This document shows, in pieces, positions 11,621 to 23,553 of a DNA stretch of 64,000 nucleotides (positions are counted from its first letter, which is position 1; each line of letters begins with the position of its first letter). This DNA comes from Siphonodentalium dalli (taxonomy: Eukaryota; Mollusca; Scaphopoda; Gadilida; Siphonodentaliidae). The position numbers and the translations under genes are program-made. Under the pieces are notes generated by a model. It made no database searches, was not told where the DNA came from, and saw only the letters and a list, made by a program, of their open reading frames with translations. The stretch is taken from the NCBI GenBank assembly GCA_032622095.1, contig CP136065.1:56603949-56667948 (forward strand), given 5' to 3'.

Positions 11621-12882
11621 GAGAATGCCGAGACGAACGTGTGCAACAAGTTTGACCGTCAGTGGCGGCGCCAGAGGAGGGGATGCGATTTCCCGTTCGT
11701 GCGGTAACTGTAGCGTCAGTGACACGTTTTTGACCATATGAGTCACTCGCTGGCGATTTCCTCCGATTCTGCACACCGAAAAACACCTAAATACTAAACG
11801 GTCGAAAAGATAATGAATTTTTTTTCCCTAAAGTAAACTTGCATGCGATTTTGGACAACTGCTTAGAGTACACGGTTTGATTGACATTTGTTGCCAGTTC
11901 TCGACACCGGCGTTCCTCAGTCGTTTGACGTCAAAATGAATGTACTAATGATCAGGGCACGTCCGACTTGATGGCAATCGCCCTTTGTCCGAGCAAAACC
12001 GTCTCCAATTAACAGATCTGCACGCTGTATCCAATGACCCCGAGTTTTCAACTCTGGAAGCCACGCCCATATTTTTACCACTTATTTTCAGACATTTGTA
12101 TCTATGGGACGCCTCAACGTACGGAGCTGCGCGATACGTCGCTGGCAAGGAGACATTATTGGCTACGTGATTTCGTGCGGATTGAACGCGTACTCGAAAC
12201 GACAGTTCGACTATTAAAGGGGCAGTGTAAAAATGGGGGTATATTTTGGTTATGTCCCTTTAACGCTTGGTCGGGAACGACCGAAAGTCGATTTGAAATC
12301 TGCAAATTGGACGGTGGACTGAAAAGCTGAAATATGGAAGTATCCAAATTTCCCGCCGGGAATTTGAAATCCAGTTATTATTATATTGTGACTTGAGCTA
12401 CACAAGAAGCGGTGGTGGAATATCAGTATCATGTACTTGACTACGATTAGAGGCGGCGGCCTGTCGCTGCTCAGGGTCCGGGAAATTTGAAAGAGGCCGC
12501 CGGTGTGACATCAGTATAGTTCTCTGTCTACTCGGCAATCGTGTATCACGGTCAGCTTATACAGTTCATTAGTAGAACTCATATGTTGCGGATACAAAGT
12601 TCTACCAGGCAATCATCTCCCTAATAGTGCGCAACGATCACTTACTGAATACAAATGAGGCTTATGCAACATCTAATATGAGGTATACGGAGAGTAGTAC
12701 ACAGCCTATCATCCAAATTATGACAGCACATTAACCTTCACTAATAGCATGAATAAGACTCTCATCAGGTGCTTCCAAGAGGAATCAGTCGATAGCAAAT
12801 CAACTAATGCGAAACTCGATACAGAGTAAGCCTATATTACCAGATATAACCGCCTACATAAATGGATACTTCGTGATGTTAT

Positions 12883-13128
12883 GCTTTTCTATACTAAAGC
12901 ATCATTGACGAGTAGTTATCCCATAGGAAATGTTCAGATAATAAGTTCAACAAACGACCATACTTATTATATAAACTTTTCCCTCAAATAAATTCAAATA
13001 GAACTCCTCCTCTACTTGTATTATATGTCGTCTGCTTATTTTCCGAAGCACCCGTCCAGATGAATAATAGACCAGTCCAATGTTTACTTTTATAACTGAA
13101 TGGGAGAATCCATTTAGTATAGAAATGG
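12883..13128. mobile_element. TTAA-type MITE, copy a
   Basis: The TIR CTTTTCTATACTAAA at the left matches TTTAGTATAGAAA at the right. It is followed by TTAA on the right and TTAT on the left. An internal arm has AAATGTTCAGATAATAAGTT. Homologous to 34352-34595 and 57049-57240. Confidence 0.75.
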
Positions 13129-13927
13129 TTAATGCAACTTGGTATGTATGTGTCTCAACCAAGAACACAGGTGCTCTGCAATTCTGGGTTTGATCTGATG
13201 TTCTTTTATGGAGTTATTTCCCTTTTTTTCAACTTTATTTTTACTTAGAAAATTTCTCACTTTTTCGGTTTCCGGATGACATCTCAAGTTTGGATCATTT
13301 AATTGCAAATACCGTTTTATGTGGATCAGTCATATCAAGATACAGGTTGAGTTAAAATTTGAGTTTGATCCGATGATTTTTCCTAGAGTTATGGACTTTT
13401 TTCGACTTAGAAAATTCAATTTTCTTCTTTTTTCTTTGGTTTCCGGATGATAACTAAAGTTTGGATTGTTTAATTGGAAATTCTGTTTTTTTTGTGGGTC
13501 GTTCATATCAAAATACAGGTCAAGTTCGAATTTGAGTTTGATCCAATGATTTTTCCATGAGTTATGGGCCTTCGACTTTGAAAAACATTTTTTATAATTT
13601 TCTGTATGAGGGTACCTTCATGGTGTAATCAACTCCTACAGTTTTGATCTGAAACTTCAGAGTATTGTTACCCACATATTGGAGATGTGCAACATGTATA
13701 TAGATGACGGAAAAATTATTTTTTTACGGAATTATTAACCCTTTCGACTTAGAACATTTCAAATTTTTTTTAAATTTCTTTAACAAAGCGGCATCGACTT
13801 GCCACGCTGTCGGGGTACACAGCAGGAACAGGATTTGCGTGCCCGCCCGAAGGGCGGCACGAGGACGGTGTGAGCTCACCCGGAGGTCGCCCTTACGCCC
13901 TGTCTTGAATCTTCTTGGTCTTTTCTC

Positions 13928-14890
13928 TTAACAGTCAGGTCGCGGATCGGGTGGAGAAGTCTTGAGATCGGGATCGGTCAGCGTCGCAGGTGTCTTGAAT
14001 CTTGTCTTGTCTTGAATCTTCCATCTTTGCTTGGGCTTTGCCTTGTACTTTTGCCTTGATCTTTTTCTTTTTCTTTGCCTTGTCTCGGCATCTTGCAAAA
14101 TGCGGGACGATCCAGCGATGATGCTGGATTGCGCATTTTCAGTTGGTTGTCCATGCCCGGGACCTTCCAATGGAGGCATTGGATTGCGGGCTGCTAAGAG
14201 AGTACGGGACGGTCCAGTGATTCCACTGGACTGCGTGCTCTCTTCTGTTACCGCCCGGGACGGTCCAATACACCTTATTGGACTGCGGGTCTTTTCTGAA
14301 GTGGGATACGGGACGGTCTAGCATGGCCTGCTTGACTGCGTATCCTAAAACCCGGGACGGTCCAATAAGCCTATTGAACTGCGGGTCTTTTCAGCCACAG
14401 AGAAGTTGTTTGCGTTGTAAACATTCCCTCATGATGTCACTGCCGTCCATTCTCGCCAGTGTACTTTCCGCCAGATCGCACAGGCGCTCTCTGATGGGTT
14501 CCACGTCAGCGATGGTATGCAGATCTACAATACGGGTGTGATACGGTGCTTGCAGTGCCATTCTCAGGGCTTTGTTTTGGACCACCTGGAGCATTTGGAT
14601 CGCTCGATATGATGCCAGGTTGGTGACCACCGATGCGTATTCCATGATAGGTCTTACAAACGTTTTGAAGACTCTAAGCAGAGTGGCCATGCTAGCTCCC
14701 CAGGAAGTTCCCCTCAGCCGTCTGAGAAGATTAACTCGTTGCATGGTCCTCGTGGCTGTCTGCTTAACATGGGTTAGCATGGTGAGTCTGGAGTCCAAGG
14801 TGACGCCTAGGAAGGTCACCTCTTTTGCGGCAACTAAGTCAATGCCACTGACATTCAGTTTGACCACCGAATTCGGGGTACACTGTGGTA
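13928..14890 (-). pseudogene. Non-LTR retrotransposon relic: reverse-transcriptase C-terminus and 3' region
   Basis: On the minus strand, 14867-14391 encodes ~158 residues of the region after the RT catalytic core. It includes VTFLGVTLDSRLTM (the 'FLGV.LD..L' motif), RPIMEYAS and LQVVQNKALRMALQAPYHTR, typical of jockey/CR1-like elements. No YADD palm motif is present, so the 5' part is missing. Downstream (14395-13928 on the minus strand) is a 3' region containing six tandem hairpins and a Lys/Arg-rich reading frame. No intact ORF2 or endonuclease. Confidence 0.85.
14095..14395. repeat. Six tandem ~50-bp hairpin units
   Basis: Each unit reads CGGGACGGTCCA-N5-12-TGGACTGCG (plus strand), with the stem sequence varying between units (CCAGT/ACTGG, CCAAT/ATTGG, CCAGC/GCTGG). 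Both arms change together, keeping the pairing. The units lie in the 3' region of the LINE relic. Confidence 0.85.
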
Positions 14891-14929
14891 GGCCGACCTT
14901 TTATTACTCTTGAGACAGCGGTGGTTATC

Positions 14930-15715
14930 TGCGTCTCAAGATTAACTCTTGGGACAGAGCAGGACGAGTGTTACCGAAGATTATATAATAGTTATTTTTA
15001 GTTTCTAGTGGTTATCTGAGTTCCAGGACAAACCCTTGGGACATAGCGGGACAAACGTTACAGAAGCTTATAGAAGTTATTGTATTTCACATTTGTTTAA
15101 GTGTCCCAATAGAAACCCTTGGGACAGCGATGCACACGCTACAGAAGCTTATAGAAGTGATTTTACTTTACACCTATGTCTGTGTCCCAATAGAAACTCT
15201 TGGAACAGAGCGGAAAACAAGTTACGGCAGCTTATAAAAGTGATTGTATTATCTGTTTCCCAGTATAGTAACTCTTGGGACAGAGCGGGACAAGTGTTAC
15301 AACATATTATTGAATAGTTTTTTTTATTTCTAGTGGTTAACTTAGTCCCAGTGGTAACCCTTGGGACAGCGGGTCAAGCATTACAGAAGCTCATAGAAGT
15401 GATTTTATTTAACATATGTATCTGTTTCCCAGTAGAAACTCTTGGGACAGAACGAGACAAGCGTTACAGAGAAGAATTGTTTTATTTCTAATATATGTGT
15501 CCCAGTAGTAACCATTGGGACAGAGCGGGACAAGTGTTACATAAGATTATAGAAGATTTGTTTTTTATTTCTAGTAATTAACTGTCTCCCGGCAATAACA
15601 TCTGGGACATAGTGGGGCAGGCGTTACAGCATCTTATAGACCTAAATTTATTTCACAACTTTTTCTATGTCTCAGAAGTAACTCTTGGGACAGAGCGGGA
15701 CAAGCGTTTTACAGT
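14930..15715 (+). repeat. ~82-bp minisatellite
   Basis: About ten units, anchored on CTTGGGACAGAGCGGGACAAG at roughly 14948, 15035, 15118, 15199, 15274, 15360, 15441, 15512, 15600 and 15684. Spacing is 71-88 bp. Each also carries GTTACAGAAGCTTATAGAAG and TGTCCCAGTAG. It abuts the 5' break of the LINE relic. Confidence 0.9.
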
Positions 15716-16454
15716 AGCAGTAAAGCTGAATACCAGTTAAGAAAATATGCGACGAAGGACATAGATTTCACACTTAAATATACCAGCTATTGTTATAACT
15801 CTTCTCAATAGAAATCTGACAAACTGTACGGCAAAAAGATACTGATAGCTATAAATAACTCAATTTTATGGCAGAGCGATGACCGGGTGCAAGCAGTTTA
15901 TCTATGCGACTAGGACTGGCATGAACCCCGCGTACCGTAAACAAAAAGGGTGTGTAACACCCTCATAAATAATACAATGGATATGCCCTCTGGTCTAACA
16001 ATCTAATATATGGTTGCTAAAGTTTTCATCCCCTGGGTTTCCTGAAAAATTTATTAAGTAAATCGTGAACAAATCACCACATTTTTCGAATGAGATCTTC
16101 ATCAGCATTTGTCACAGCATGTCGCGACGGAAGTATGTAACTCGATAAACACCAAAATCGATTTAAGATGGCTTCCTTATTCAACCGATAGCTTCTGATA
16201 TCTCCTAGATAATTGTCCCCTCTATCGTTATTAGTACTGCAATGCCACACAAGACATGCAGACATGATCGAGCACATGTATACAAATTAAAATAACAATT
16301 GCTGGTGTTTCTGTACCATTGTGCTTAACGCCGAACATTATATACGTTTATATAAAATTACACTGAATGCTAATCCATTGGGATGGCCCCAACAAACCCC
16401 ATTCTTGTTTACTGTTTCGAAAACTCGAATTACCAATCTGTCTATCTATATATC

Positions 16455-16777
16455 TACTTGATACTCCATCGCCCTCAATGTGCTGAGGATTATGTGGAGG
16501 TCCAGGTGCTACCACGGCCGAGTAACTTTAACGTGCACACACCGAGGCGTCAGCCATTAATGTGTCCGCGCCCGATCGGACAGCGTGTTGTATTGGGGGG
16601 AAGTCGGCATTTTTGCATTCGGATCTTTATTCAGTGATCTCGAATGAGACTTTTCAGCCTGACAAACTTGGTATCTGACCGAGTTTTGATTTTTGTCAGA
16701 ATACCCTGACCAGGTTGCGATCCCCGGTCCGATAGCACGAGAGACCAGTACGCTACCTCTCGGACACCGACTTCCCA
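16455..16777 (-). mobile_element. tRNA-derived SINE, family shared with 44581-44985
   Basis: The minus-strand head at 16777 reads GAAGTCGGTGTCCGAGAGG, then TACTGGTCTCTCGTGCTA, then CCGGGGATCGCAACC (A- and B-box-like). The body shares AAACTCGGTCAGATACCAAG, CCCGATCGG and ACCGGCCGTGG-like segments with the plus-strand copy at 44.6 kb. Confidence 0.78.
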
Positions 16778-16954
16778 TATATTCCCCTGCCTTGTATATA
16801 GCCTCCAGAGCAAACTTGGGAAGATTCGCAACGATGCAAATTAAATTTGCTCCCACATAGCTAGAACGCTGGACACCGAGACTGAGATTCTTTGTAATCG
16901 TAAATCACTCGCTTGAGTAGCCGGAGCAAATATTAGTTCGGGCGTTGATAGGAT

Positions 16955-17250
16955 GAAATTGGGACGAATGTAATCAGACTAAAAACTCATATGTATCCGG
17001 GACACGTGGGCGCTATAGTATCTTGTTGCCACCTCTGGCGATGGCTCCCTTATGTTATTGAACATATAATATGCAAATTATCTATCATCCGGGAGCGTGA
17101 TCATCTCGCTTTTCATCAATTCTCTGGCGACTGCAGTGATCGTAATTGAGTTTAGACCCTGATACCATGTTGTGTAAATTGTACTCTGATCGCAGATTGG
17201 GGAATTTGTGCCACATGGTCAATAAAATGTGTCACAAATTCTCTGTTCAC
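16955..17250 (+). repeat. ~300-bp dispersed repeat, copy 1
   Basis: Shares long blocks with 18450-18740, including GTGATCATCTCGCTTTTCAT, CTGGCGACTGCAGT and ATGGCTCCC/ATGGATCCC. The copies are direct and ~1.5 kb apart. Confidence 0.8.
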
Positions 17251-17545
17251 ACTATAGTGATGTATTTATATTCAGAGATGACCTGTTTCACCATTGATAG
17301 CCACGCTATTTTTGAAGAAAAAACTAGATTTATTTGATTGTTTATTTGTACATTATTTACAAACATAATGCTAACAGAGAAATAGTTAGAAATGAACATG
17401 ATTATATTGTACAGGAGCGGCATGGCCAAATTTGCCGTCTTTCTGCCGCCCCTGCATTTATTGAAAGGAAATTTAAATAGTAAAATAACAACGTGAAATA
17501 GAGTAACATTTAAATGTTAATGTTAAATGAAAACAATATTATACA

Positions 17546-17710
17546 GTTATTATACAATGTTGTGTACAGTATGTGTTTTTCTTGTACTCGTCCAGGTTGT
17601 GGTGAAAAGTCATATTGGACTCGATCTGCGTGTCTCGTCCAATATGACTTTTCACCACAACCTGGACGAGTAAAAGAAAATACATACTGTACACAACATT
17701 GTATAATGAC
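17546..17710. mobile_element. Long palindrome (fold-back MITE)
   Basis: Arms of ~75-80 bp, starting TTATACAATGTTGTGTACAG and containing CTCGTCCAGGTTGTGGTG, close on a short loop near 17625. Arms are nearly identical. Confidence 0.9.
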
Positions 17711-18449
17711 ATTTGTATTATCCATCTCAAAATTTTTGAAATAAAACATTTGTGGTAATTTTTCGTATTTATCGGCACTTGATTCTCTATAAAAGCCTGT
17801 ATTTGATCATCAAAAACCATGATTCGGAACAGTAAACACGGGAGTGAAAAAAAACTCAACGCGGAAGTGAAACGTCTGCTAAATCCACCAGAGTATTTCG
17901 CGCATCACAATTTCACCGATTTATTTGGCAAATAGAGTTACTTCGTGACTTTCGGGAGTCCAATATGACTTTTTCCCGGATTATCATGTGACGGCTTTTT
18001 GCCCAATCAGAAATAATGTTAGTTAAGGGATGGATAATAAGCAGGTATTCCACATAATCACATCTACATTCGTGAATTTATTGAAAAGGTAAAGTACCTA
18101 TAATGTTAGTGCAAGCGTTAGTTTATTTTCTCGAAAAGGAGATCACTTGTGCAAATTACGCACATTTTTATCTTCTAAAATGACACTTCTGGTTTACACC
18201 AAGACAAAAACAATGTGTCCTACCGAACTCAATTTGTTTGAAATAATAAAACGATGAATGGACTCGAGAACAATACCAGTTGTCAATGTTTTTGTTGTGA
18301 TTCTCGGAAAAATATAAACAACATCTCAATATAATTTAGTTTTCAGAAATATATTTATGTTTAAAAACATGCCATCCAATTCTGACTCAGGAATTATCGC
18401 CCTTTGGAAATAAAAAGTATACATTGTTCGGAAGAGATATCTATAACTA

Positions 18450-18740
18450 TGAAATTGGGACGAGTGGATTCAGAATATAAATCCATGTATCCGAGCGACG
18501 TGGACTCTATAGAATCTTATTGTCACCTATGGCGATGGATCCCGCACGTTATTGAACACATATGCAAATTGTCTGTCATCCGCGGGAACGTGATCATCTC
18601 GCTTTTCATCAATTTTCTGGCGACTGCAGTAATCGTAATTGTGTTTGGACCCTAAGAGCCAGTTTTGTAAATTGTACTGTATATCGCAGATTGTGGAATT
18701 TGTGCCGTATCTAAAATATGTCACAAATACGCTGCGTACT
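18450..18740 (+). repeat. ~300-bp dispersed repeat, copy 2
   Basis: Homologous to 16955-17250. Immediately followed by the composite hairpin element at 18755. Confidence 0.8.
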
Positions 18741-18754
18741 GCCATTGAATATAT

Positions 18755-19307
18755 AGAGGATCTACAACGAATCCCCAGTTTATAGTGGAATTTACAAAAC
18801 GAGTCCAGTAAATTAGGTCTGGACCGAGCCTTTGGCGAGGTTCAGACCTAATTTACTGGACGAGTTTTGTAAATTCCGCTATAAACTGGGGACGAGTTGT
18901 AGATTCTATTTATTACATGTTCCAAAACTTCGACAAAACATACTTAAATCAACAAATTGGACGCGAAACTAAGATCGGCTTCTATATAAGGCATGCGATG
19001 ACGTTTCACTGAACTCTGCGTTGTTTGTCCGCGTAAAGAAATAGTCCCAGATAAATAAAGACTCTTTGGCGTATTTAATAGCGTATATTTAATGACATAA
19101 CTTTTCAAACTCTTCATTCAATATAGTTTGTTGGAAAAATATTGGAAGCCATAGTATTTTTAAATGTAGCGTACGGAATGTAAACATACGAGAAACCGGA
19201 AGTCAAAGGTCACCTGGTACTATTTCCTGTTATTAAACGAACGTTTAATATCACAATTTATAGAATGGGCATATTGAATGGAATAAGAGTAGGATCATGT
19301 AATAAAT
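18755..19307 (+). mobile_element. Composite hairpin element, copy 2
   Basis: Starts GAGGATCTACAACGAATCCC. The ~155-bp palindrome has a loop at GAGCCTTTGGCGAG, and the core ends GGATCATGTAATAAAT. This is the best-preserved palindrome of the three copies. Confidence 0.85.
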
Positions 19308-19395
19308 GTGTGTGTTCAATGCGAGATATAGGGTTCAAAATGCTTTAATGACACCATTAAACACATATATAAGCAAAACTGAAACACGTATATAT

Positions 19396-19890
19396 TAGAT
19401 CATGCCATGAATCTCTACTCTGCCTAACGACCGTAGAGATCATATTCAACCAGAACAAATCATGGGAATTTTTGAAGTTTTGACAGGGAACCTTATGAAA
19501 TTGAAAAAATAAAGCGGGGAATATATTTCTTAGGTATTATCTGTTCCTTAATAATTTACTCCACGGCTCCTAACTCGAAATTTCACGATTTAAGTGACTT
19601 TGTGAGAGATTTTGCTTTGCGTCGCTTACAATTATGGAATTTCTCATGGGCAATTAATTCAATGTTTATTTCAATATCGGCTCAGAAATGCATGCATTTT
19701 CGAGTTGGAAACTTCCTTCAGTGAAGTACATTATTAAGGAACAGATAATAACTAAGAAATATATAACCCGGGTTATGTTTTCGAATTTATAAAGTTCCCT
19801 GTCAAAACTTCAAAAAGTTCCAAGGTTTTGTACAGGTGCAATATGATCTCTACGGGCGTTAGTCAGAGTAGAGTTGCATGGTATGATCTA
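19396..19890. mobile_element. Fold-back element, copy 1
   Basis: Inverted arms of ~180-190 bp (TAGATCATGCCATGAATCTC... / ...GTATGATCTA) flank a ~120-bp middle. Homologous over its length to 48535-49043. No ORF. Confidence 0.85.
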
Positions 19891-22022
19891 AGACAGATAA
19901 TGTGCTTCATTGTTCATCATAACGTTGATTGAACCATACCAATGGTTCTATGTACATCGCCTTGTGCTCTTATAGTCATATATAACTAATATAGTCAACT
20001 GAATTTACAATTGTATTTCTTATAATATCTGTCCCATGTTTGGAGATTAACCCACGCTGTACCATACCAGTTAGCTCAATGTGAACTTGGTATACCTATT
20101 TAACCTCTGTTGGATAATACTAGTATGTTACCATATGGAGGGTATCAACAGTAACTTAATTGTTTGGTAAAATTTCACCAACACTGTACATTAATAATAT
20201 ATATTTATTTTCATGTGGTAAAACTATTTGAACCCAATATTGGGTAAGAATTGTTACTCTCAATTTATAAGATCTTACTAATATGGTGTAAAACGAGATT
20301 ATTCCAATGCATTTTGGTTAATTTTACTTCAGTTTTAGTACAGTTTAAACAAATCCTGAAATCTTACTAATATTGGACAACATCTTACCCTATATATGAA
20401 TGCTAGAGTGTAGATATGTTATTTGGGGAGAGAGTATAATAACGGATAGCTTCGTTATCAAATGTCTAACACGTACTCTGTGTGTTGTTATATGTCGTAA
20501 TTTGGTTTGATCACACGTAACGTGCTCTTGGAAACCACGACGACGAGCCATGTATTATTATATGTCTAGTCAATATCGGCTGCTAGTGTATATTTGGCAT
20601 CCACTTTCAGTCCATTTTCTTTGCACTTCATTACGCCATTAGGCTCCGATGACCATTTCCGTTCTATTACCGGTTTATGAACCCTCCCATTATTTCTGTT
20701 TACGCGCTAAACGGTTAAAATAATAATGATAAACTGCGCGCCGCGTCCATGTTCCTGAGATATTCGCGAATTTCAATGGATATAATGTTCCTCTGCGCCA
20801 TAAACACAACATAAGTCTCCGTAAATAGATTTTTTTCAGCCCAAGTGCCATACAGACAAACTGTTCATGCTGATTGATATTCCCTTCCTTAAAATCATGA
20901 GTGCCGCATGTGAATCACCATTTGATGCTTAAATATATATGCTGATATATCTTAAAGAGAGAACCGAAAAAGTGTCCGAAAATCGTCCTCGACCTGATGC
21001 CAACACATGCAGGTAGTGACCACTTCAAATATTCTGGTTCCGAAGGTTGGATGTCATGAAAGAAACGATCGCCACAAAGTTATGATTGATAAAATGAAGG
21101 AGACTGACAACCCATATTGACTCATTTACACCGTCAAATGTTAGAGACGATATTATCTTGACTGTTTTTCTAAAAATATTAAGAAAAATTTGTTTATTTC
21201 TCAAGATCATTTCATAACAACATTTATTAGGACATTTCACGCTCTGTGGAAAATGTCCAGACGCTGACACAGATAGCATTGTTATGACTACATCATTAGA
21301 CTTGACATTTAGATTCCACACGGTCAAACATAAGAGACTATTCCCGCAAGTATGTGGGCTCTTTCTTGGTGCTAATTCAATCTATATATACTTTAGAGAT
21401 AGTTATCAGAGATTCACTGGTGACTTTTCAGAGGCTCTTGATCAATCTATTATTAATTCACTTTAGAGGATCCAGACAGTGTTTGTAATCTTCGGGAACA
21501 CAATCCTGGAATTTTAGACCAGCAAAGTGTGCAGTATTTTTTACAAGTGTATACTGCTATAGGAGAGGTCATGATCGCATTATTCACTTGGCAAAATCAG
21601 TTGCCATGAATGAATTGCGTGATCAGGGTGCAAAACATATGACACCATAAACTATATATAAACTATCCCAATTAGTTTATATAATAAATATTCACAACAA
21701 TACATGTACCAAGCACGGTGTCATATTTGCCGAAAAAGAAAGTGCTATAATGTCTGGACGGTGTACCAGTGTGGTTTACAACTACCATACATTTCATATT
21801 GTGACGCCAAGTTCAAAGTGGATTTCCCCAAAACGTATCATCACAAATGAAACAAATATCTATTACCACGTGTAACCAGTATGGTGTTATAACATGTCTA
21901 TTTGCATAAATAAAAGATTATTACCGATTCTTAAATATGTATCTGCACGCAAAATATCACAAGATACCTTAATTATTGTTGCTGGGTTTACTTTTCATCG
22001 TTTTATTTTCCGAAATTAATTT

Positions 22023-22565
22023 GCACTGATCGCCAGCGAACCCGTTTCCGAGATCGACGTTGTCCGGGCTATTCAAAAACCAAATTTCAAGTCGATAGCT
22101 CTACCCAGCCCGACGTTGTCCGGGCTATTCAAAAACCCGTTTCCGAGATCTCGTCTGCGCATGCGCGAAGCTGGCGTCGCACGGGCTCGGCGACCCGATA
22201 AAATTCGTATCCGGGGCAAGATACATTCACACACCAAATTTCAAGTCGATAGCTCCACCCGTTTCCGATATATCGTCTGCGCATGCGCGAAGCTGGCGTC
22301 GCACGGGCTCGGCGACCCGATAAAATTCGTATCAGGGGCAAGATACATTCACACACCAAATTTCAAGTCGATAGCTCCACCCGTTTCCGAGATCTCGTCT
22401 GCGCATGCGCGAAGCGGGCGCCGCACGGACTCGCCAATACGACAACGTCCACCGCCTGGTCAAACTACACACACGTACCAAGTTTCGTCCCGATCGGTCG
22501 AGAATCGTAGATTTGTATCAATGACAGACAAACATACATACAAACAGACAGACAGAGGATTTCAA
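22023..22565 (+). repeat. 122-bp tandem array ending in ACAG microsatellite, unit 1
   Basis: The GCGCATGCGCGAAGC anchor recurs at ~22161, 22283 and 22405, exactly 122 bp apart. The last monomer runs into a distinct tail (CGACAACGTCCACCGCC... GTTTCGTCCCGATCGG) and an ATGACAGACAAAC/ACAG tract at 22522-22557. The block opens with AGCCCGACGTTGTCCGGGCT, a 6-bp-stem hairpin. The apparent 75-157 residue ORFs only reflect GC-rich monomers. Confidence 0.85.
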
Positions 22566-22586
22566 AATATATATGAGACTAGCCGA

Positions 22587-23227
22587 TGAGCCCGACGTTG
22601 TCCGGGCTATTCAAAAACCAAATTTCAAGTCGATAGCTCTACCCAGCCCGACGATTTCAAGTCGATAGCTCTATCCGTTTCCGAGATCTGGTCTGCGCAT
22701 GCGCGAAGCTGGCGTCGCACGGGCTCGGTGACCCGATAAAATTCGTATCCGGGGCAAGATACATTCACATAGCAAATTTCAAGTCGATAGCTCCACCCGT
22801 TTCCGAGATCTCGTCTGCGCATGCGCGAAGCTGGCGTCGCACGGGCTCGGCGACCCTATAAAATTTGTATCCGGGGCAAGATACATTCACATACCAAATT
22901 TCAAGTCGATAGCTCCACCCGTTTCCGAGATCTCGTCTGCGCATGCGCAAAGCTGGCGTCGCACGGGCTCGGCGACCCGATAAAATTCGTATCCGGGGCA
23001 AGATACATTCACATAGCAAATTTCAAGTCGATAGCTCCACCCGTTTCCGAGATCTCGTCTGCGCATGCGCGAAGCGGGCGCCGCACGGGCTCGCCAATAC
23101 GACAACGTCCACCGCCTGGTCAAACTACACACACGTACCAAGTTTCGTCCCGATCGGTCGAGAATCGTAGATTTGTATTAATGACAGACATACAGACAGA
23201 CGGAAAGACAGACAAACAAACAGAGGT
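22587..23227 (+). repeat. 122-bp tandem array ending in ACAG microsatellite, unit 2
   Basis: Second head-to-tail copy of the same composite. Anchors fall at ~22699, 22821, 22943 and 23065 (122-bp steps), with the same tail and an imperfect ACAG tract at 23182-23225. It opens with the same GCCCGACGTTGTCCGGGC hairpin. Adjacent monomers are nearly identical, unlike the 4-kb array, so it is younger or homogenised. Confidence 0.85.
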
Positions 23228-23245
23228 CTTCAAAATATATATGAG

Positions 23246-23385
23246 ATATACGCATAGTGTTTCTGAATAACAAATTTAATCCACGAGTGGGATTGGCGAT
23301 TTACACCACGAGCTTCAGCGAATGGTGTAACTCGCCAATCGCACGAGTGGATTAAATTTGTTATTCAAAAACACTATGAGTATAT
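23246..23385. mobile_element. Palindrome
   Basis: Arms of ~60-65 bp (ATAGTGTTTCTGAATAACAA..., ATTTAATCCACGAGTGG) meet around GAGCTTCAGC at 23312-23321. Confidence 0.85.
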
Positions 23386-23387
23386 TT

Positions 23388-23553
23388 TGTTTATGCCACG
23401 ATCTTTACAATGCGATGGATAAACACTTTTCCGTTCAAATTGTATGGAGAAAGATTAATCCACTCTGTGAAGTTTATGCCACGATCTTTACAATGCGATG
23501 GATAAACACTTTTCCGTTCAAATTGTATGGAGAAAGTTTAATCCACTCTGCGA
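23388..23553 (+). repeat. 83-bp tandem duplication
   Basis: TTTATGCCACGATCTTTACA recurs at ~23390 and ~23473. The two copies differ at only a few positions. Confidence 0.9.

Noticed and set aside
12034-12330. 98-codon ORF in a GC-richer patch
   Set aside because: Overlapped by ORFs in other frames, no motif or splice context. Likely repeat-derived.
22116-23270. Several overlapping 75-157 codon ORFs with Arg-rich peptides
   Set aside because: They follow a 122-bp repeat in different frames and strands. The period is not a multiple of three, so no coding repeat.
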